DNA from: Anaerolineaceae bacterium | Lineage (GTDB): Bacteria > Chloroflexota > Anaerolineae > Anaerolineales > Anaerolineaceae | Length of the DNA stretch: 59,412 nt | Direction of reading: 5' to 3' | Assembly (NCBI GenBank): GCA_003524305.1 | Contig: DQHW01000024.1 | Coordinates: forward strand, 224,132-283,543 | Part shown: positions 26,417 to 35,197 of the stretch, piece after piece | Layout: each line of letters starts with the position of its first letter | Position numbering within the stretch: position 1 is the first letter of the stretch | The notes under the pieces: generated by a model | The model's input: the letters and a program-made list of their open reading frames with translations, nothing else | Database searches by the model: none | What the model was told of the DNA's origin: nothing | Translations under genes and position numbers: made by a program

Positions 26417-27676
26417 ATGAAAGCAATGAAGTTTTTAGCAGTCTTTATGGTTTTGGCTATGTTGCTCGCCGCTTGCGGTCAGGCAACTGCCACTGAAGCT
26501 CCAGCCGCCGCAACTGAAGCCCCTGCTGCCGCTACCGAAGCCCCCGCGGCTTTTGAAGGTCCTGAAGCTTGCGCTGATGCACTTGGATGCGCAGTTTTCG
26601 AAGCTGGTGACGTCATCAAAATCGGCATGGGCGCCCCCATGACCGGTGGCAATGCCAGCTATGGTATTGACATCTCACAAGGTGCAACCATCGCCATGTC
26701 TGATGCCGGTGATTTTGAAGGTTGGACCTTCGCTCTGGATGCCCAGGATGATGGTGGTAGCGCTGAAGGTGGTGCTGCTGTTGCCAACAAATTCGCTGCC
26801 GATCCCACGATTGTTGCAGTGGCGGGCCACATCTTCTCTGGCGCCACCTCTGCTGCCATGCCCATCTACGAAAAAGTCGGCATCCCCATGCTCTCCCCCT
26901 CTGCAACCCTGCCTTCCTTGACCACCCTGGGTTCAACCGTTTTCAACCGCATCGCCTTCACCGATCTCAACCAAGGCAACAATGCCGCTGATTATATTTT
27001 CAACACCCTGGGTGTAAAGAAAATGGCTGTCATCCACGATGGTTCTGACTATGGCAAGGGTTTGGCCGACATCGTAGCTGCCCAGTTCGTTGTAGACGGC
27101 GGCGAAGTTGTGATCGAACAAGCCATCACCCCCGGCGAATCTGATTACTCTGCTGTGCTCTCGACTGTTGCTGCCAAGAGCCCCGATGTTGTTTACTTCG
27201 GTGGTTACACTGCTGAAGGCGCTGTGATCGTCAATCAAATGAAGACCACCGGCCTCGAAAACGCCTTGTTCTTTGGTTGCGACGGCACCTACGGTGCAGA
27301 TTTCTTGACCCGTACCGGCGCTAATGGCGAAGGTGCATATGCCTCCATCGCCCCCCCCAGCCCCGATAGCGATGTAAAAGCCGCATTCAACGCCGCTTAT
27401 CTCGAAAAATTCGGTAAAGAAGCCGGTTCCTTATCCCCCTACACCTGGGCTGGATATGATTCTGCTGCTGCTCTGGCCGCTGCCGTGAAACAGGTTGCTG
27501 TTGTTGCTGATGGTAAACTTTATGTTCCTCGTGCCGCCCTTGTTGCTGCAGTTCGCACCCTCACCAATTATGTTGGTCTCTCTGGAACCTTCACATGCCA
27601 GGAAAATGGCGAATGCAACGTTGACAAACCTCAATTTGTTGTGGTCAAAGACGCTGCCTGGGCTCTTGCTGAATAA
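26417..27676 (+). CDS. livK: Branched-chain amino acid ABC transporter, substrate-binding lipoprotein
   Basis: A 419-residue LivK/Peripla_BP_6-type receptor. The lipobox is LLAAC (Cys20), then a flexible linker of three ATEAPAA repeats. The mature domain starts at DVIKIGMGAPMTGG with typical features: YGIDISQGATIAM, AVAGHIFSGATSAAMPIYEK, GSTVFNRIAFTDLNQGNNAA, and KKMAVIHDGSDYGKGLAD. It captures leucine, isoleucine, valine or a similar compound outside the cell and delivers it to the permeases below. The ribosome site is AAGGAG. It is followed by a stable hairpin without a T tract, typical where the binding protein must be made in excess. Ligand specificity is not proven. Confidence 0.9.
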   Translation: MKAMKFLAVFMVLAMLLAACGQATATEAPAAATEAPAAATEAPAAFEGPEACADALGCAVFEAGDVIKIGMGAPMTGGNASYGIDISQGATIAMSDAGDFEGWTFALDAQDDGGSAEGGAAVANKFAADPTIVAVAGHIFSGATSAAMPIYEKVGIPMLSPSATLPSLTTLGSTVFNRIAFTDLNQGNNAADYIFNTLGVKKMAVIHDGSDYGKGLADIVAAQFVVDGGEVVIEQAITPGESDYSAVLSTVAAKSPDVVYFGGYTAEGAVIVNQMKTTGLENALFFGCDGTYGADFLTRTGANGEGAYASIAPPSPDSDVKAAFNAAYLEKFGKEAGSLSPYTWAGYDSAAALAAAVKQVAVVADGKLYVPRAALVAAVRTLTNYVGLSGTFTCQENGECNVDKPQFVVVKDAAWALAE

Positions 27677-27692
27677 TTACTGCCGCAATATC

Positions 27693-27721
27693 AGACTGGG
27701 GAGGTAAAACCTCCCCAGTCT
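27693..27721 (+). promoter_or_regulatory. Intercistronic hairpin after livK
   Basis: AGACTGGGGAGG pairs perfectly with CCTCCCCAGTCT over a short loop. No T tract follows, so it probably stabilises the livK mRNA end or partly stops transcription. Confidence 0.75.
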
Positions 27722-27752
27722 ATACTACTGAACATCGAAAGGCAGACCGCCT

Positions 27753-28916
27753 ATGAACGACCCCTCCTCGCTTCCCCTTAACCCTAAGGGGAAAAACAAT
27801 CTCCAGACAAATACGAATAACGCTGTAAAAAAGATACAATCTTTTCAAAATAGCAAATTCATGAAGCTGCTGCGCCCAATTTTGGGAGTGGTAGTTTCGT
27901 TGTATATCGTGTTTCGTCTTTATCAAGTGCTGGTGGTGCAACATGAATACGGCCCTGATACCTGGACGCGCTTATTGATATCAGGTTTAATCATCGGCGG
28001 TGTTTATGCACTTATCGCCATCGGTTACACTCTGGTTTATGGTATTTTGTTCATGATCAACTTCGCGCACGGCGAAGTTATGATGTTTGGAGCCTATGCC
28101 GGTTTATTTGCGTTTTGGGGTTTTAAAGCAATCATGATCCCCGGCGACCCTCCGATTAACTTTTTGAACGCTTATCCGGTTATCGCAATTATCCTGTCAT
28201 TCCTTATTGGCATGACAGTTTCAGCAACCCTGGGCTATTTCCTTGAAAAAATAGCCTACCGTCCCCTTAGAAAAGCTCCCCGTTTGGTGCCTCTTATTAG
28301 CGCCATCGGTGCATCCATTTTTCTGCAAAATGCCGCCATGTTATTGTTTAGTCCTCAAATGCGCGACGTGACCAATCCTGACATTTTACGCCGTGGCGCC
28401 GGCTGGACGATAGTGATCTCCGGCAGTAATGTCATCCTGCCTTACACCGGTGTTTTTACATTCATTTTATCCATCCTTTTATTAGTCGGTCTTTATATTC
28501 TGGTTAGAAAATCAAAGTTAGGCCGCGCCATGCGAGCTACAGCCCTGGATAAGAAAACCGCAGCCTTGATGGGTGTGGATGTAGACAGTACCATCAGCCG
28601 CACCTTTATTATCAGCGGTGCCCTGGCTGGTGCTGCCGGCGTTATGTGGGGCATTCATAACGGCCTGGTTTATTATTTTGTTGGATTCATTCCCGGTATC
28701 AAAGCATTTACTGCAGCAGTTCTCGGCGGTATTGGCAACATTCCCGGCGCGATGGTTGGCGGTTTGCTTTTGGGTATCGTTGAATCCATGGGACCAGCGG
28801 CTCTAGGCATCGACTTTCAACTCAAAGATGTCTTGTCTTTCTTGATCTTAATTTTTGTGCTAACCTTCAGACCCTCAGGTTTGCTGGGTGAAGTGCTTTC
28901 GGAGGAGAAAGTATGA
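27753..28916 (+). CDS. livH: Branched-chain amino acid ABC transporter permease
   Basis: A 387-residue inner-membrane permease of the LivH type. After a hydrophilic N-terminal extension (about 45 residues) there are about eight membrane helices. Signature regions are LISGLIIGGVYALIAIGYTL, MINFAHGEVMMFGAY, and the EAA-like loop GRAMRATALDKKTAALMGVD, which contacts the ATPases. KAFTAAVLGGIGNIPGAMVGG is typical of the C-terminal part. The ATG has only a weak ribosome site, and codons 7-14 can form a 9-bp hairpin. It overlaps livM by 4 bases. Confidence 0.92.
   Translation: MNDPSSLPLNPKGKNNLQTNTNNAVKKIQSFQNSKFMKLLRPILGVVVSLYIVFRLYQVLVVQHEYGPDTWTRLLISGLIIGGVYALIAIGYTLVYGILFMINFAHGEVMMFGAYAGLFAFWGFKAIMIPGDPPINFLNAYPVIAIILSFLIGMTVSATLGYFLEKIAYRPLRKAPRLVPLISAIGASIFLQNAAMLLFSPQMRDVTNPDILRRGAGWTIVISGSNVILPYTGVFTFILSILLLVGLYILVRKSKLGRAMRATALDKKTAALMGVDVDSTISRTFIISGALAGAAGVMWGIHNGLVYYFVGFIPGIKAFTAAVLGGIGNIPGAMVGGLLLGIVESMGPAALGIDFQLKDVLSFLILIFVLTFRPSGLLGEVLSEEKV
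27772..27793 (+). promoter_or_regulatory. Hairpin in the first codons of livH
   Basis: TTCCCCTTA-ACCC-TAAGGGGAA, nine perfect pairs with a four-base loop, starts 19 bases into livH. It could reduce initiation and help hold permease output below that of the binding protein. Confidence 0.5.
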
Positions 28917-30475
28917 AAACGCTTATCCGTCAAAGCATTCGCACCGGTTTCACCTTTGGTATCGTTCAGGTATTCTTCATACTGATTGCTTTTAATAGCA
29001 TGATCGGAATCATGCTGGCCAAGATTTCAGGCATTAAAAACCCGGGTGAGATCCCTGCCCCAAAATTTTTGATCGCCTACACCATTTTAATGGGTCTCTG
29101 GGTAGGCATTTCTGCTCTCAGTAAAAAGAAATCCCTTTCGGTTGGTCAAAAGCTCCTGGCTGGTATTTCTGCAAGTTTAGCTTCTGCAATTCTCGTCGGC
29201 TTGCTTGAAGTTGCCATGACTGCCATTCTGGTGAATAAGATCTTCATACGTGAATATTTGACTGTACTCTCATTTGATTTTATCAAGGCAACTTTGTTTG
29301 GCTTGACTCCCACGGTGGGAATTTTAGTTACTATCGGGTGTATCTTGGTGGGTAGTCTGGTGGGTGTGGGATTAAATATCCTCGCCAACCTCCATGCCGT
29401 ACAAGAACATTGGAAAAAAGACCTGGGGTTCATCAAAAGCCTGATCGAAAAATTTCAACATATCGTTCGCGGTAAATACCATCTCATATGGCAGATCATC
29501 GGCATCAGCCTTTTGGCGGTAGCTGTCATCTTGATTCCAATGAAATGGGGTTCTTACTGGAACTATGTGTTCGGGACTGTCGGTTTATATGTCATTCTCG
29601 GTCTTGGTTTGAATATCGTTGTTGGTTTATCAGGCCAATTGGTCTTGGGCTACATTGCCTTTTTTGCCATCGGTGCTTACACCATGGCGCTGCTCAACGC
29701 ACCCGAACCGCATAATTTGATGTGGGGTTTCTGGCCAGCCCTCCTCTTGGGGGTGGTACTGGCTGCTTTGTCAGGTTTGCTGCTGGGATTGCCCATCATG
29801 CGCCTGCGTGGTGATTACCTGGCCATCGTGACCCTGGGATTTGGCGAAATCATCCGCATCTTGCTCAAAAGCGACGTGCTTACAGATTTCACAGGCGGCC
29901 CACGCGGTATTCAGAATATTCATGGCCCGATGTTGTTTGGCCGCCCTTTTAACAGTGAAGTGGATTTTGTCTACCTGATTATCGCAGGCGTGATTCTTGC
30001 CAGTTTTGTCTACAATCGATTACAGCAATCCCGCACAGGGCGCGCCTGGTTGGCCATTCGCGAGGATGAAACCGTGGCTCGTGCCAGCGGCGTTGACACC
30101 ATCAAATACAAACTTCTGGCTCTGGCCATAGGCGCTGCGTTTGCCGGCCTTGCCGGCGGCATTTATGCCAGCCGCAATCAGTTCACCGGACCTGATGAAC
30201 ATGCATTGATGGCCTCCATCAACGTGCTCAGCCTGATCATTGTGGGCGGCATGGGCAACATTCCCGGTACGATTTTGGGTGCGTTTACCCTTAAAGGGCT
30301 GCCCGAAATTCTACGAGAATTTGCCAATTTCCGTTTGTTGGCATTTGGTGCGCTGTTGGTTTTCATGATGCTTTCACGACCTGAAGGGTTGATCCCCTCA
30401 CATCGGCCAAAATACACTGAACCCAAAGAGACATCTCTTGATTCACAAAAGAAGGAGGTGCCGCATGACAAATAA
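28913..30475 (+). CDS. livM: Branched-chain amino acid ABC transporter permease, long form
   Basis: A 520-residue LivM-type permease. The C-terminal 300 residues are standard: GLYVILGLGLNIVVGLSGQL, GYIAFFAIGAYTMALL, MRLRGDYLAIVTLGFGEIIR, and the EAA-like GRAWLAIREDETVARASGVD, ending with VGGMGNIPGTILGA. The N-terminal region of about 190 residues adds several extra membrane helices, more than in E. coli LivM (about 425 residues). Its role is unknown. The start is coupled to livH by overlap; its 3' end overlaps livG. Confidence 0.92.
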   Translation: MKTLIRQSIRTGFTFGIVQVFFILIAFNSMIGIMLAKISGIKNPGEIPAPKFLIAYTILMGLWVGISALSKKKSLSVGQKLLAGISASLASAILVGLLEVAMTAILVNKIFIREYLTVLSFDFIKATLFGLTPTVGILVTIGCILVGSLVGVGLNILANLHAVQEHWKKDLGFIKSLIEKFQHIVRGKYHLIWQIIGISLLAVAVILIPMKWGSYWNYVFGTVGLYVILGLGLNIVVGLSGQLVLGYIAFFAIGAYTMALLNAPEPHNLMWGFWPALLLGVVLAALSGLLLGLPIMRLRGDYLAIVTLGFGEIIRILLKSDVLTDFTGGPRGIQNIHGPMLFGRPFNSEVDFVYLIIAGVILASFVYNRLQQSRTGRAWLAIREDETVARASGVDTIKYKLLALAIGAAFAGLAGGIYASRNQFTGPDEHALMASINVLSLIIVGGMGNIPGTILGAFTLKGLPEILREFANFRLLAFGALLVFMMLSRPEGLIPSHRPKYTEPKETSLDSQKKEVPHDK

Positions 30476-31274
30476 CATCATCCAGGTGCAAGCCGTCTCA
30501 AAGATTTTTGGAGGCTTGACCGCGGTTAACAATGTTAATCTCGATATTGCTGAAGGTTCCATCTATTCCATTATCGGTCCAAACGGTGCCGGTAAAACCA
30601 CCCTGTTTAATTGCATCTCCGGCTTTTACATACCAGACCATGGAACCGTGTTCTTTCAGGGACTGGCTTTAAATGGACGTTCAACTGATACCATTGCCTC
30701 TCTTGGGCTCTCGAGAACATATCAAAACATCAGGCTCTTCTCTAACCTGACTGCCATAGAAAATGTGCTGGTCGGACAACAACCCCGTTTGACAGAAAAT
30801 TGGGTTGAATCAATCATTCGCACACGCCGCAGCCGTAATGAAGAGAAAACTTCATTGGTGGAGGGTTTCAAGTGGCTTGATTTTGTCGGACTCAGTGAAT
30901 TTGCCAATTCAATCGCCGGAGATCTACCCTACGGCGCTCAACGTAAGTTGGAAATCGCGCGTGCGCTAGGCAGCAAACCCACCCTGCTGCTGCTGGATGA
31001 ACCGACCGCGGGTATGAATCCACAGGAAACACTTGAAATGACCGCCCTCATCCGCAGTTTGCGTGATAAATTCAACATCACCATCATCTTGATTGAACAC
31101 GACATGCATGTGGTGATGGGCATTTCAGACTATATTTCCGTTTTAGATTTTGGTAACAAAATCGCCGAAGGTAAACCTGAAGAGATTCAACACAATGAAC
31201 GTGTGATCGAAGCATATCTTGGACCTGGCGGAGCGGCGCTGGCGCAAAAATACCGCAAGAAGAAGGTTTCATGA
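30465..31274 (+). CDS. livG: Branched-chain amino acid ABC transporter ATPase LivG
   Basis: A 269-residue ATPase energising the permeases. The start is at MTNNIIQ, with AAGGAGGTG 5 bases upstream, inside the end of livM. Walker A GPNGAGKTT, a Q-loop in SRTYQNIRLFSNLT, the signature region DLPYGAQRKLEIARAL (PYGAQ in place of LSGGQ, usual for LivG), Walker B LLLLDEPTAGMNP, and the H-loop IEHDMHVVM are all present. The C-terminal YLGPGGAAL is typical of LivG. Confidence 0.94.
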   Translation: MTNNIIQVQAVSKIFGGLTAVNNVNLDIAEGSIYSIIGPNGAGKTTLFNCISGFYIPDHGTVFFQGLALNGRSTDTIASLGLSRTYQNIRLFSNLTAIENVLVGQQPRLTENWVESIIRTRRSRNEEKTSLVEGFKWLDFVGLSEFANSIAGDLPYGAQRKLEIARALGSKPTLLLLDEPTAGMNPQETLEMTALIRSLRDKFNITIILIEHDMHVVMGISDYISVLDFGNKIAEGKPEEIQHNERVIEAYLGPGGAALAQKYRKKKVS

Positions 31275-31990
31275 TCCTAAACGTGGATGACATAAGTGTT
31301 AATTACGGCGCGATTAACGCGCTGCGTGATATCAGCTTTACGCTAAATGAAGGTGAGATTGTGGCTTTAATCGGAGCCAACGGCGCCGGAAAATCCACCA
31401 GCCTCAACACCGTCTCTGGATTGCTGCGCCCAACCACCGGCAAAGTGGAATATCTTGGCAGTGACATCACATCTGTCACCCCGCAAGCCATTGTGAACCT
31501 GGGAATCATCCAGGTTCCCGAAGGACGCAAAATCTTCGCCAAGATGAGCGTCTGGGAAAATCTCGAAATGGGCGCCTATACTGTCAAAGACAGAAAGGTG
31601 ATCCAGGAACGCTACGAAATGGTATATGAGAAGTTTCCGCGCTTGAAAGAACGCCGCAATCAACCTGGCGGCACTCTTTCAGGCGGCGAACAACAGATGC
31701 TTGCCATTGCCCGCGGCTTGATGGCCGGCCCCAAGGTGCTGCTTCTGGATGAGCCTTCCATGGGCCTATCCCCCATCCTGGTGGAACAGATCTTTGACAT
31801 CATTCAAGAGATCAACAAAACAGGCACCAGCATTCTATTGGTGGAACAGAACGCGCTGATGGCCCTGGCTATTGCTGACCGCGGTTACGTGCTGGATACA
31901 GGACGCATCGTGCTGCAAGGCAACGCAGATGACCTGCTGCATAACCCCACCGTGATCAACGCCTATCTTGGCGGAGAAACCACAGATTAA
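31271..31990 (+). CDS. livF: Branched-chain amino acid ABC transporter ATPase LivF
   Basis: A 239-residue ATPase, the second motor subunit. Walker A GANGAGKST, Q-loop region IIQVPEGRKIFAKMSV, signature LSGGEQQMLAIARGL, Walker B LLLDEPSMGLSP, and H-loop LVEQNALMAL are intact. It overlaps livG by 4 bases and is the last gene of the operon. No clear terminator is seen, but the palindromic element 26 bases downstream may serve as one. Confidence 0.95.
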   Translation: MILNVDDISVNYGAINALRDISFTLNEGEIVALIGANGAGKSTSLNTVSGLLRPTTGKVEYLGSDITSVTPQAIVNLGIIQVPEGRKIFAKMSVWENLEMGAYTVKDRKVIQERYEMVYEKFPRLKERRNQPGGTLSGGEQQMLAIARGLMAGPKVLLLDEPSMGLSPILVEQIFDIIQEINKTGTSILLVEQNALMALAIADRGYVLDTGRIVLQGNADDLLHNPTVINAYLGGETTD

Positions 31991-32015
31991 TTTTTGGTCA
32001 TTTTTAGATAAAAAT

Positions 32016-32105
32016 GTAGGGGTTCGTTGCGCGATCTTTGCGTCCCACATGTCCCTCGGTTTTTGAGGGCGAGCGGGTTTCGCGAGAGGGGCAACGAACC
32101 CCTAC
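32016..32105. repeat. Palindromic element with 15-bp terminal inverted repeats
   Basis: GTAGGGGTTCGTTGC at the left end and its exact reverse complement at the right end bound a 90-base unit. Inside is a second hairpin, CCCTC-GGTTTTT-GAGGG. It is non-coding and lies between the ends of two convergent genes. The layout suits a REP-like or miniature repeat; only one copy is in the window, so its repetitive nature is inference. Confidence 0.6.
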
Positions 32106-32124
32106 GCTATTTAATGGCGAATCC

Positions 32125-32775
32125 TTATTTCCCCACTCTCTCTTTCAATGCCATATCAATTTCTGCCAGCAGTTGCTGCCATAATTCTGGTGTGATCTTT
32201 TTACAGGTTGTGAAAAGCTGCTTCACTGGCCCAAGCGGCTGAGCAAAAGCCAGTTCTTGAACCTTATCAGGGCAGATGAACGGCGTTTGAAAAGCCGTTG
32301 CCGCATCACCCTCAACCGGCATCAACCAGTTGCTGGTGGCCAACCCCCATTCAACAAACTCGATGATCTTTTGCCAGGGATATTTACGGTTTTCCATCAA
32401 AACCGAATACACAACACTTCGGACGCTGTTATCACCTTGAATTGCAAAGAATTGCCCTGCAGTAAAGAGGATGGCAGATTCGAGTGTATATCCGTTCCAA
32501 CTGGGAGATTGACCAACAGGGCGGATAAAAACTCGCGAGGTGGATGCTGATGAAAAAAGCTTTTTCTTTTGTTCTCGAAGTTCTAATACAAGTGCGCCTT
32601 CTTCTTCGTTGGCAAGAATCGCCGCAGCCGTCATCATTACAGCCAGGTAATGGCCATTCACCATGCCGTCGCTGCATAGTAGCTGATGACCATCCGATTC
32701 CACCTCGGGAGCAAACTTGTCTCCGTTGAGCAGGATCAATTCGCTTGGCGTAAATGCTGAATCTGTTAATTTCAT
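32125..32775 (-). CDS. Hypothetical protein
   Basis: A 216-residue soluble protein with no signal peptide or membrane helix. An AGGATAA ribosome site supports the ATG start. It begins LTDSAFTPSELILLNGDKFA and has a helical LAVMMTAAAILANEEEGALVLEL segment followed by a mixed C-terminus. The early part faintly recalls GPP34-type proteins, but I cannot support a family. It is monocistronic, facing livF. Confidence 0.6.
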   Translation of the reverse strand: MKLTDSAFTPSELILLNGDKFAPEVESDGHQLLCSDGMVNGHYLAVMMTAAAILANEEEGALVLELREQKKKLFSSASTSRVFIRPVGQSPSWNGYTLESAILFTAGQFFAIQGDNSVRSVVYSVLMENRKYPWQKIIEFVEWGLATSNWLMPVEGDAATAFQTPFICPDKVQELAFAQPLGPVKQLFTTCKKITPELWQQLLAEIDMALKERVGK

Positions 32776-32901
32776 CCATTATCCTGTAAGAGTGCCTATA
32801 ACCAGACTGCTTAACGTAATTCTACTTGAAAATGAAGAATGTACAACCCAAGAATCCATCCATACTCGGCGAGAGTTGTATACAGAAGGGCGGTTTTTGT
32901 C

Positions 32902-32929
32902 TTGCGGTTAAATTCTTACTCGTTATAAT
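32902..32929 (+). promoter_or_regulatory. Promoter of the diguanylate cyclase gene
   Basis: TTGCGG (32902-32907), 16 bases, TATAAT (32924-32929), giving a leader of about 75 bases before the gene at 33012. Confidence 0.45.
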
Positions 32930-33011
32930 GAATATACGTTATTGTTAATATCAACAATTATTAGTTATGTTCTTTTAGATGAGAGCTGTTTGTTATTGAT
33001 CAAGGGATCAA

Positions 33012-34967
33012 ATGCAACAAAACATTATTGGTTCAGATAATTGGTTAAAATTTCTCCCTCAAATGCAGGTTGTATTTGATCAACTAAATGATGCCGTGTT
33101 CTTGATCGATGAAGCCAGCAAAATTCTGGTTATAAACAAGTCAGCATCAAAATTAACCGGGATTGAAATGCCTGAAATGGTCGGAGAACCCATAGAGGCA
33201 TTTGTTCTACCACCCACTAATCCTAATCAAGAAAATGCGATCTTTTTAGAGTTAGACCAATTATCAAGTAAAAATCTTTCCGCTGATGAGTTTCCTAAAT
33301 ATCAAACTGAGATTTTAACCAAAGCTGGTCAAAAGATTAAGGTCGAAATCACTTATCTGCGACTGACCAATTTTGCACAACCTGTCTCTTGTTTAATCGC
33401 AAAAAATATTTCAGAACAGTTAATTACCAACACATTGCTTGAAATAATTTCAACGGTATCCTCGTCGTTAAGTTTGGTTGAAGTTTTCGATTTGTTATTG
33501 GTTGAATTACGAAAATTAATACCCTACGATGGTGGAAACATCATGAAGATAGGAGAAAAAGCTGTCACCATCACCAGAACATTAGGCTATGAAATATTTG
33601 ATGAAAAACTTCCTAACTTTTTATATACATTGCAATTTGATATAGAATCAACACAAAATATCAAGACAATTATTGACAGCAATGAGCCCCTTGTTATTCA
33701 TAATACTCAAGAGATCTCATACTGGAACCACAATAAGGTCAGTTCATTGTTTAAAAGTTGGATCGGGGTTCCAATCATTATTGATCATAAAGTAAATGCA
33801 ATCATCAGTCTGGATAAAATAGAACCTAATTATTTTACAGAAGAGCATGTAATAATTCTAACAATTTTTGCTAATCAAGCTGCCACTGCAATTAGAAACG
33901 CTAAATTCTTTAAAGATGCCACACATTCAGCCAATCGTTTCATGACGCTTTATCAGTTGAGTCAAATTATTAGCATTAACATTAGAACAGCAGATATCTA
34001 CCCTTCAATTCACCAGGCAGTTTCAGAATTAATGGAGACTGAATTTTTCAGTATCGCCCTTTTTGATTCTTCTGCACAAACCATCACAGATGTCTACATG
34101 ATCGATAATGGTCAACCTCAAAACCTCACCACCCGGCCGCTTGATAAAGGGCTTTTTTCTACAGTGATAAGAAGCGGAAAATCTCTTTTATATCACTCTT
34201 TCGATGCCTCTCTTGCTGAAGAAATTGGTGCTGTGATGGTGGGAGATAACACTAATTCGGATATTTCACAATCCATACTGGTGGTTCCATTAAAAATCGG
34301 ATCAAAAAGTATTGGTGTAATCTCGGCACAAAGCTATAAACCAAACATGTATACGAATTCGGATCGTGAAACCCTCGAATTGTTAGCCGCCAATGTTGCC
34401 ATCGCCATTGAAAATGCACGCCTTTTTGACGAGGTTCAAAAGCTGGCAATTACAGATCCGCTCACGAATTTAAATAACAGGCGAAAGTTCGAAGAATTAG
34501 CGACAAAAGAATTTGAACGTTCGATCCGCTACAATCGTCCGTTATGCGTAATCATGATAGATTTGGATCAATTTAAACAGGTTAACGACACCTACGGTCA
34601 TCTCATCGGAGACCACGTACTGGCTTCTTTGGCCGATTTGTGCAAAAAGAACCTGAGAAATATCGACATTTTGGCGAGATACGGCGGCGAAGAGTTCATC
34701 ATTGTACTGCCAGAAACCACTGCCACCCAGGCATTAATAAGTGCCGAACGATTGAGGCGCGATTGTGAAGAAAACGCTGTAGAAACAGTTCAGGGACCAA
34801 TCAAATTCACGATCAGCCTGGGTCTGGCTGAACTTAACAAAACGTGTAAAACTTTGGAAGAATTGGTTGACCGCGCTGACCAAGCCTTGTATGAATCAAA
34901 ACGGACAGGACGCAATAAGTCTACTATTTGGACAATTCGGCATAAAAATCGATTACACAAGCAATAA
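33012..34967 (+). CDS. PAS-GAF-GAF-GGDEF diguanylate cyclase
   Basis: A 651-residue cytosolic signalling enzyme predicted to make cyclic di-GMP. PAS at about 20-135 (VFDQLNDAVFLIDEASKILV). The first GAF is at about 145-300 (IGVPIIIDHKVNAIISLDKI) and the second at about 315-475 (LVVPLKIGSKSIGVISAQS). GGDEF domain 480-650: DPLTNLNNRRKFEELA, DLDQFKQVNDTYGH, and the active site GGEEF at 558-562, intact. An inhibitory I-site RNID (549-552) lies five residues upstream, so product inhibition is expected. No membrane helix. Its output could act on the c-di-GMP-linked surface genes at 17-20 kb, but that is inference. Confidence 0.92.
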   Translation: MQQNIIGSDNWLKFLPQMQVVFDQLNDAVFLIDEASKILVINKSASKLTGIEMPEMVGEPIEAFVLPPTNPNQENAIFLELDQLSSKNLSADEFPKYQTEILTKAGQKIKVEITYLRLTNFAQPVSCLIAKNISEQLITNTLLEIISTVSSSLSLVEVFDLLLVELRKLIPYDGGNIMKIGEKAVTITRTLGYEIFDEKLPNFLYTLQFDIESTQNIKTIIDSNEPLVIHNTQEISYWNHNKVSSLFKSWIGVPIIIDHKVNAIISLDKIEPNYFTEEHVIILTIFANQAATAIRNAKFFKDATHSANRFMTLYQLSQIISINIRTADIYPSIHQAVSELMETEFFSIALFDSSAQTITDVYMIDNGQPQNLTTRPLDKGLFSTVIRSGKSLLYHSFDASLAEEIGAVMVGDNTNSDISQSILVVPLKIGSKSIGVISAQSYKPNMYTNSDRETLELLAANVAIAIENARLFDEVQKLAITDPLTNLNNRRKFEELATKEFERSIRYNRPLCVIMIDLDQFKQVNDTYGHLIGDHVLASLADLCKKNLRNIDILARYGGEEFIIVLPETTATQALISAERLRRDCEENAVETVQGPIKFTISLGLAELNKTCKTLEELVDRADQALYESKRTGRNKSTIWTIRHKNRLHKQ

Positions 34968-34990
34968 TTCATACTGTGTTACATTTCCCC

Positions 34991-35019
34991 TTGACAAAAT
35001 AGAACATTAGTGCTATTAT
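34991..35019 (+). promoter_or_regulatory. Strong promoter before the GAPxGNxNA gene
   Basis: TTGACA (34991-34996), 17 bases, TATTAT (35014-35019). Transcription would start near 35026, giving a leader of about 170 bases. Confidence 0.75.
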
Positions 35020-35117
35020 CTAATGGTAATATTCCATTTATTCCGCTATCCCCCAACAATAATTATTGGTATTTTGTGTTTTCTTTAAAGTAATTTTTTG
35101 TTTCTTTTGTGTATTTA

Positions 35118-35187
35118 GTGGTTAATGGGATCTTAACCACAATTGAATTGAATCGAATTGATCCTCAAAATCAATTCAATTCCCATT
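35118..35187 (+). promoter_or_regulatory. Structured 5' leader with competing hairpins
   Basis: GTGGTTAA/TTAACCAC (35118-35125 and 35133-35140) form one hairpin. AATTGAATTGA (35141-35151) pairs perfectly with TCAATTCAATT (35171-35181). AATGGG (35124-35129) could instead pair with CCCATT (35182-35187), next to the AGGAGG ribosome site. The first and last pairings exclude one another, the look of a regulatory switch. This is read by eye only. Confidence 0.4.
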
Positions 35188-35197
35188 AGGAGGAAAA

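Noticed and set aside
26417..26560. ATEAPAA tandem repeats as a repeat element
   Set aside because: They form the flexible linker after the lipobox, a normal feature of lipoproteins of this group.
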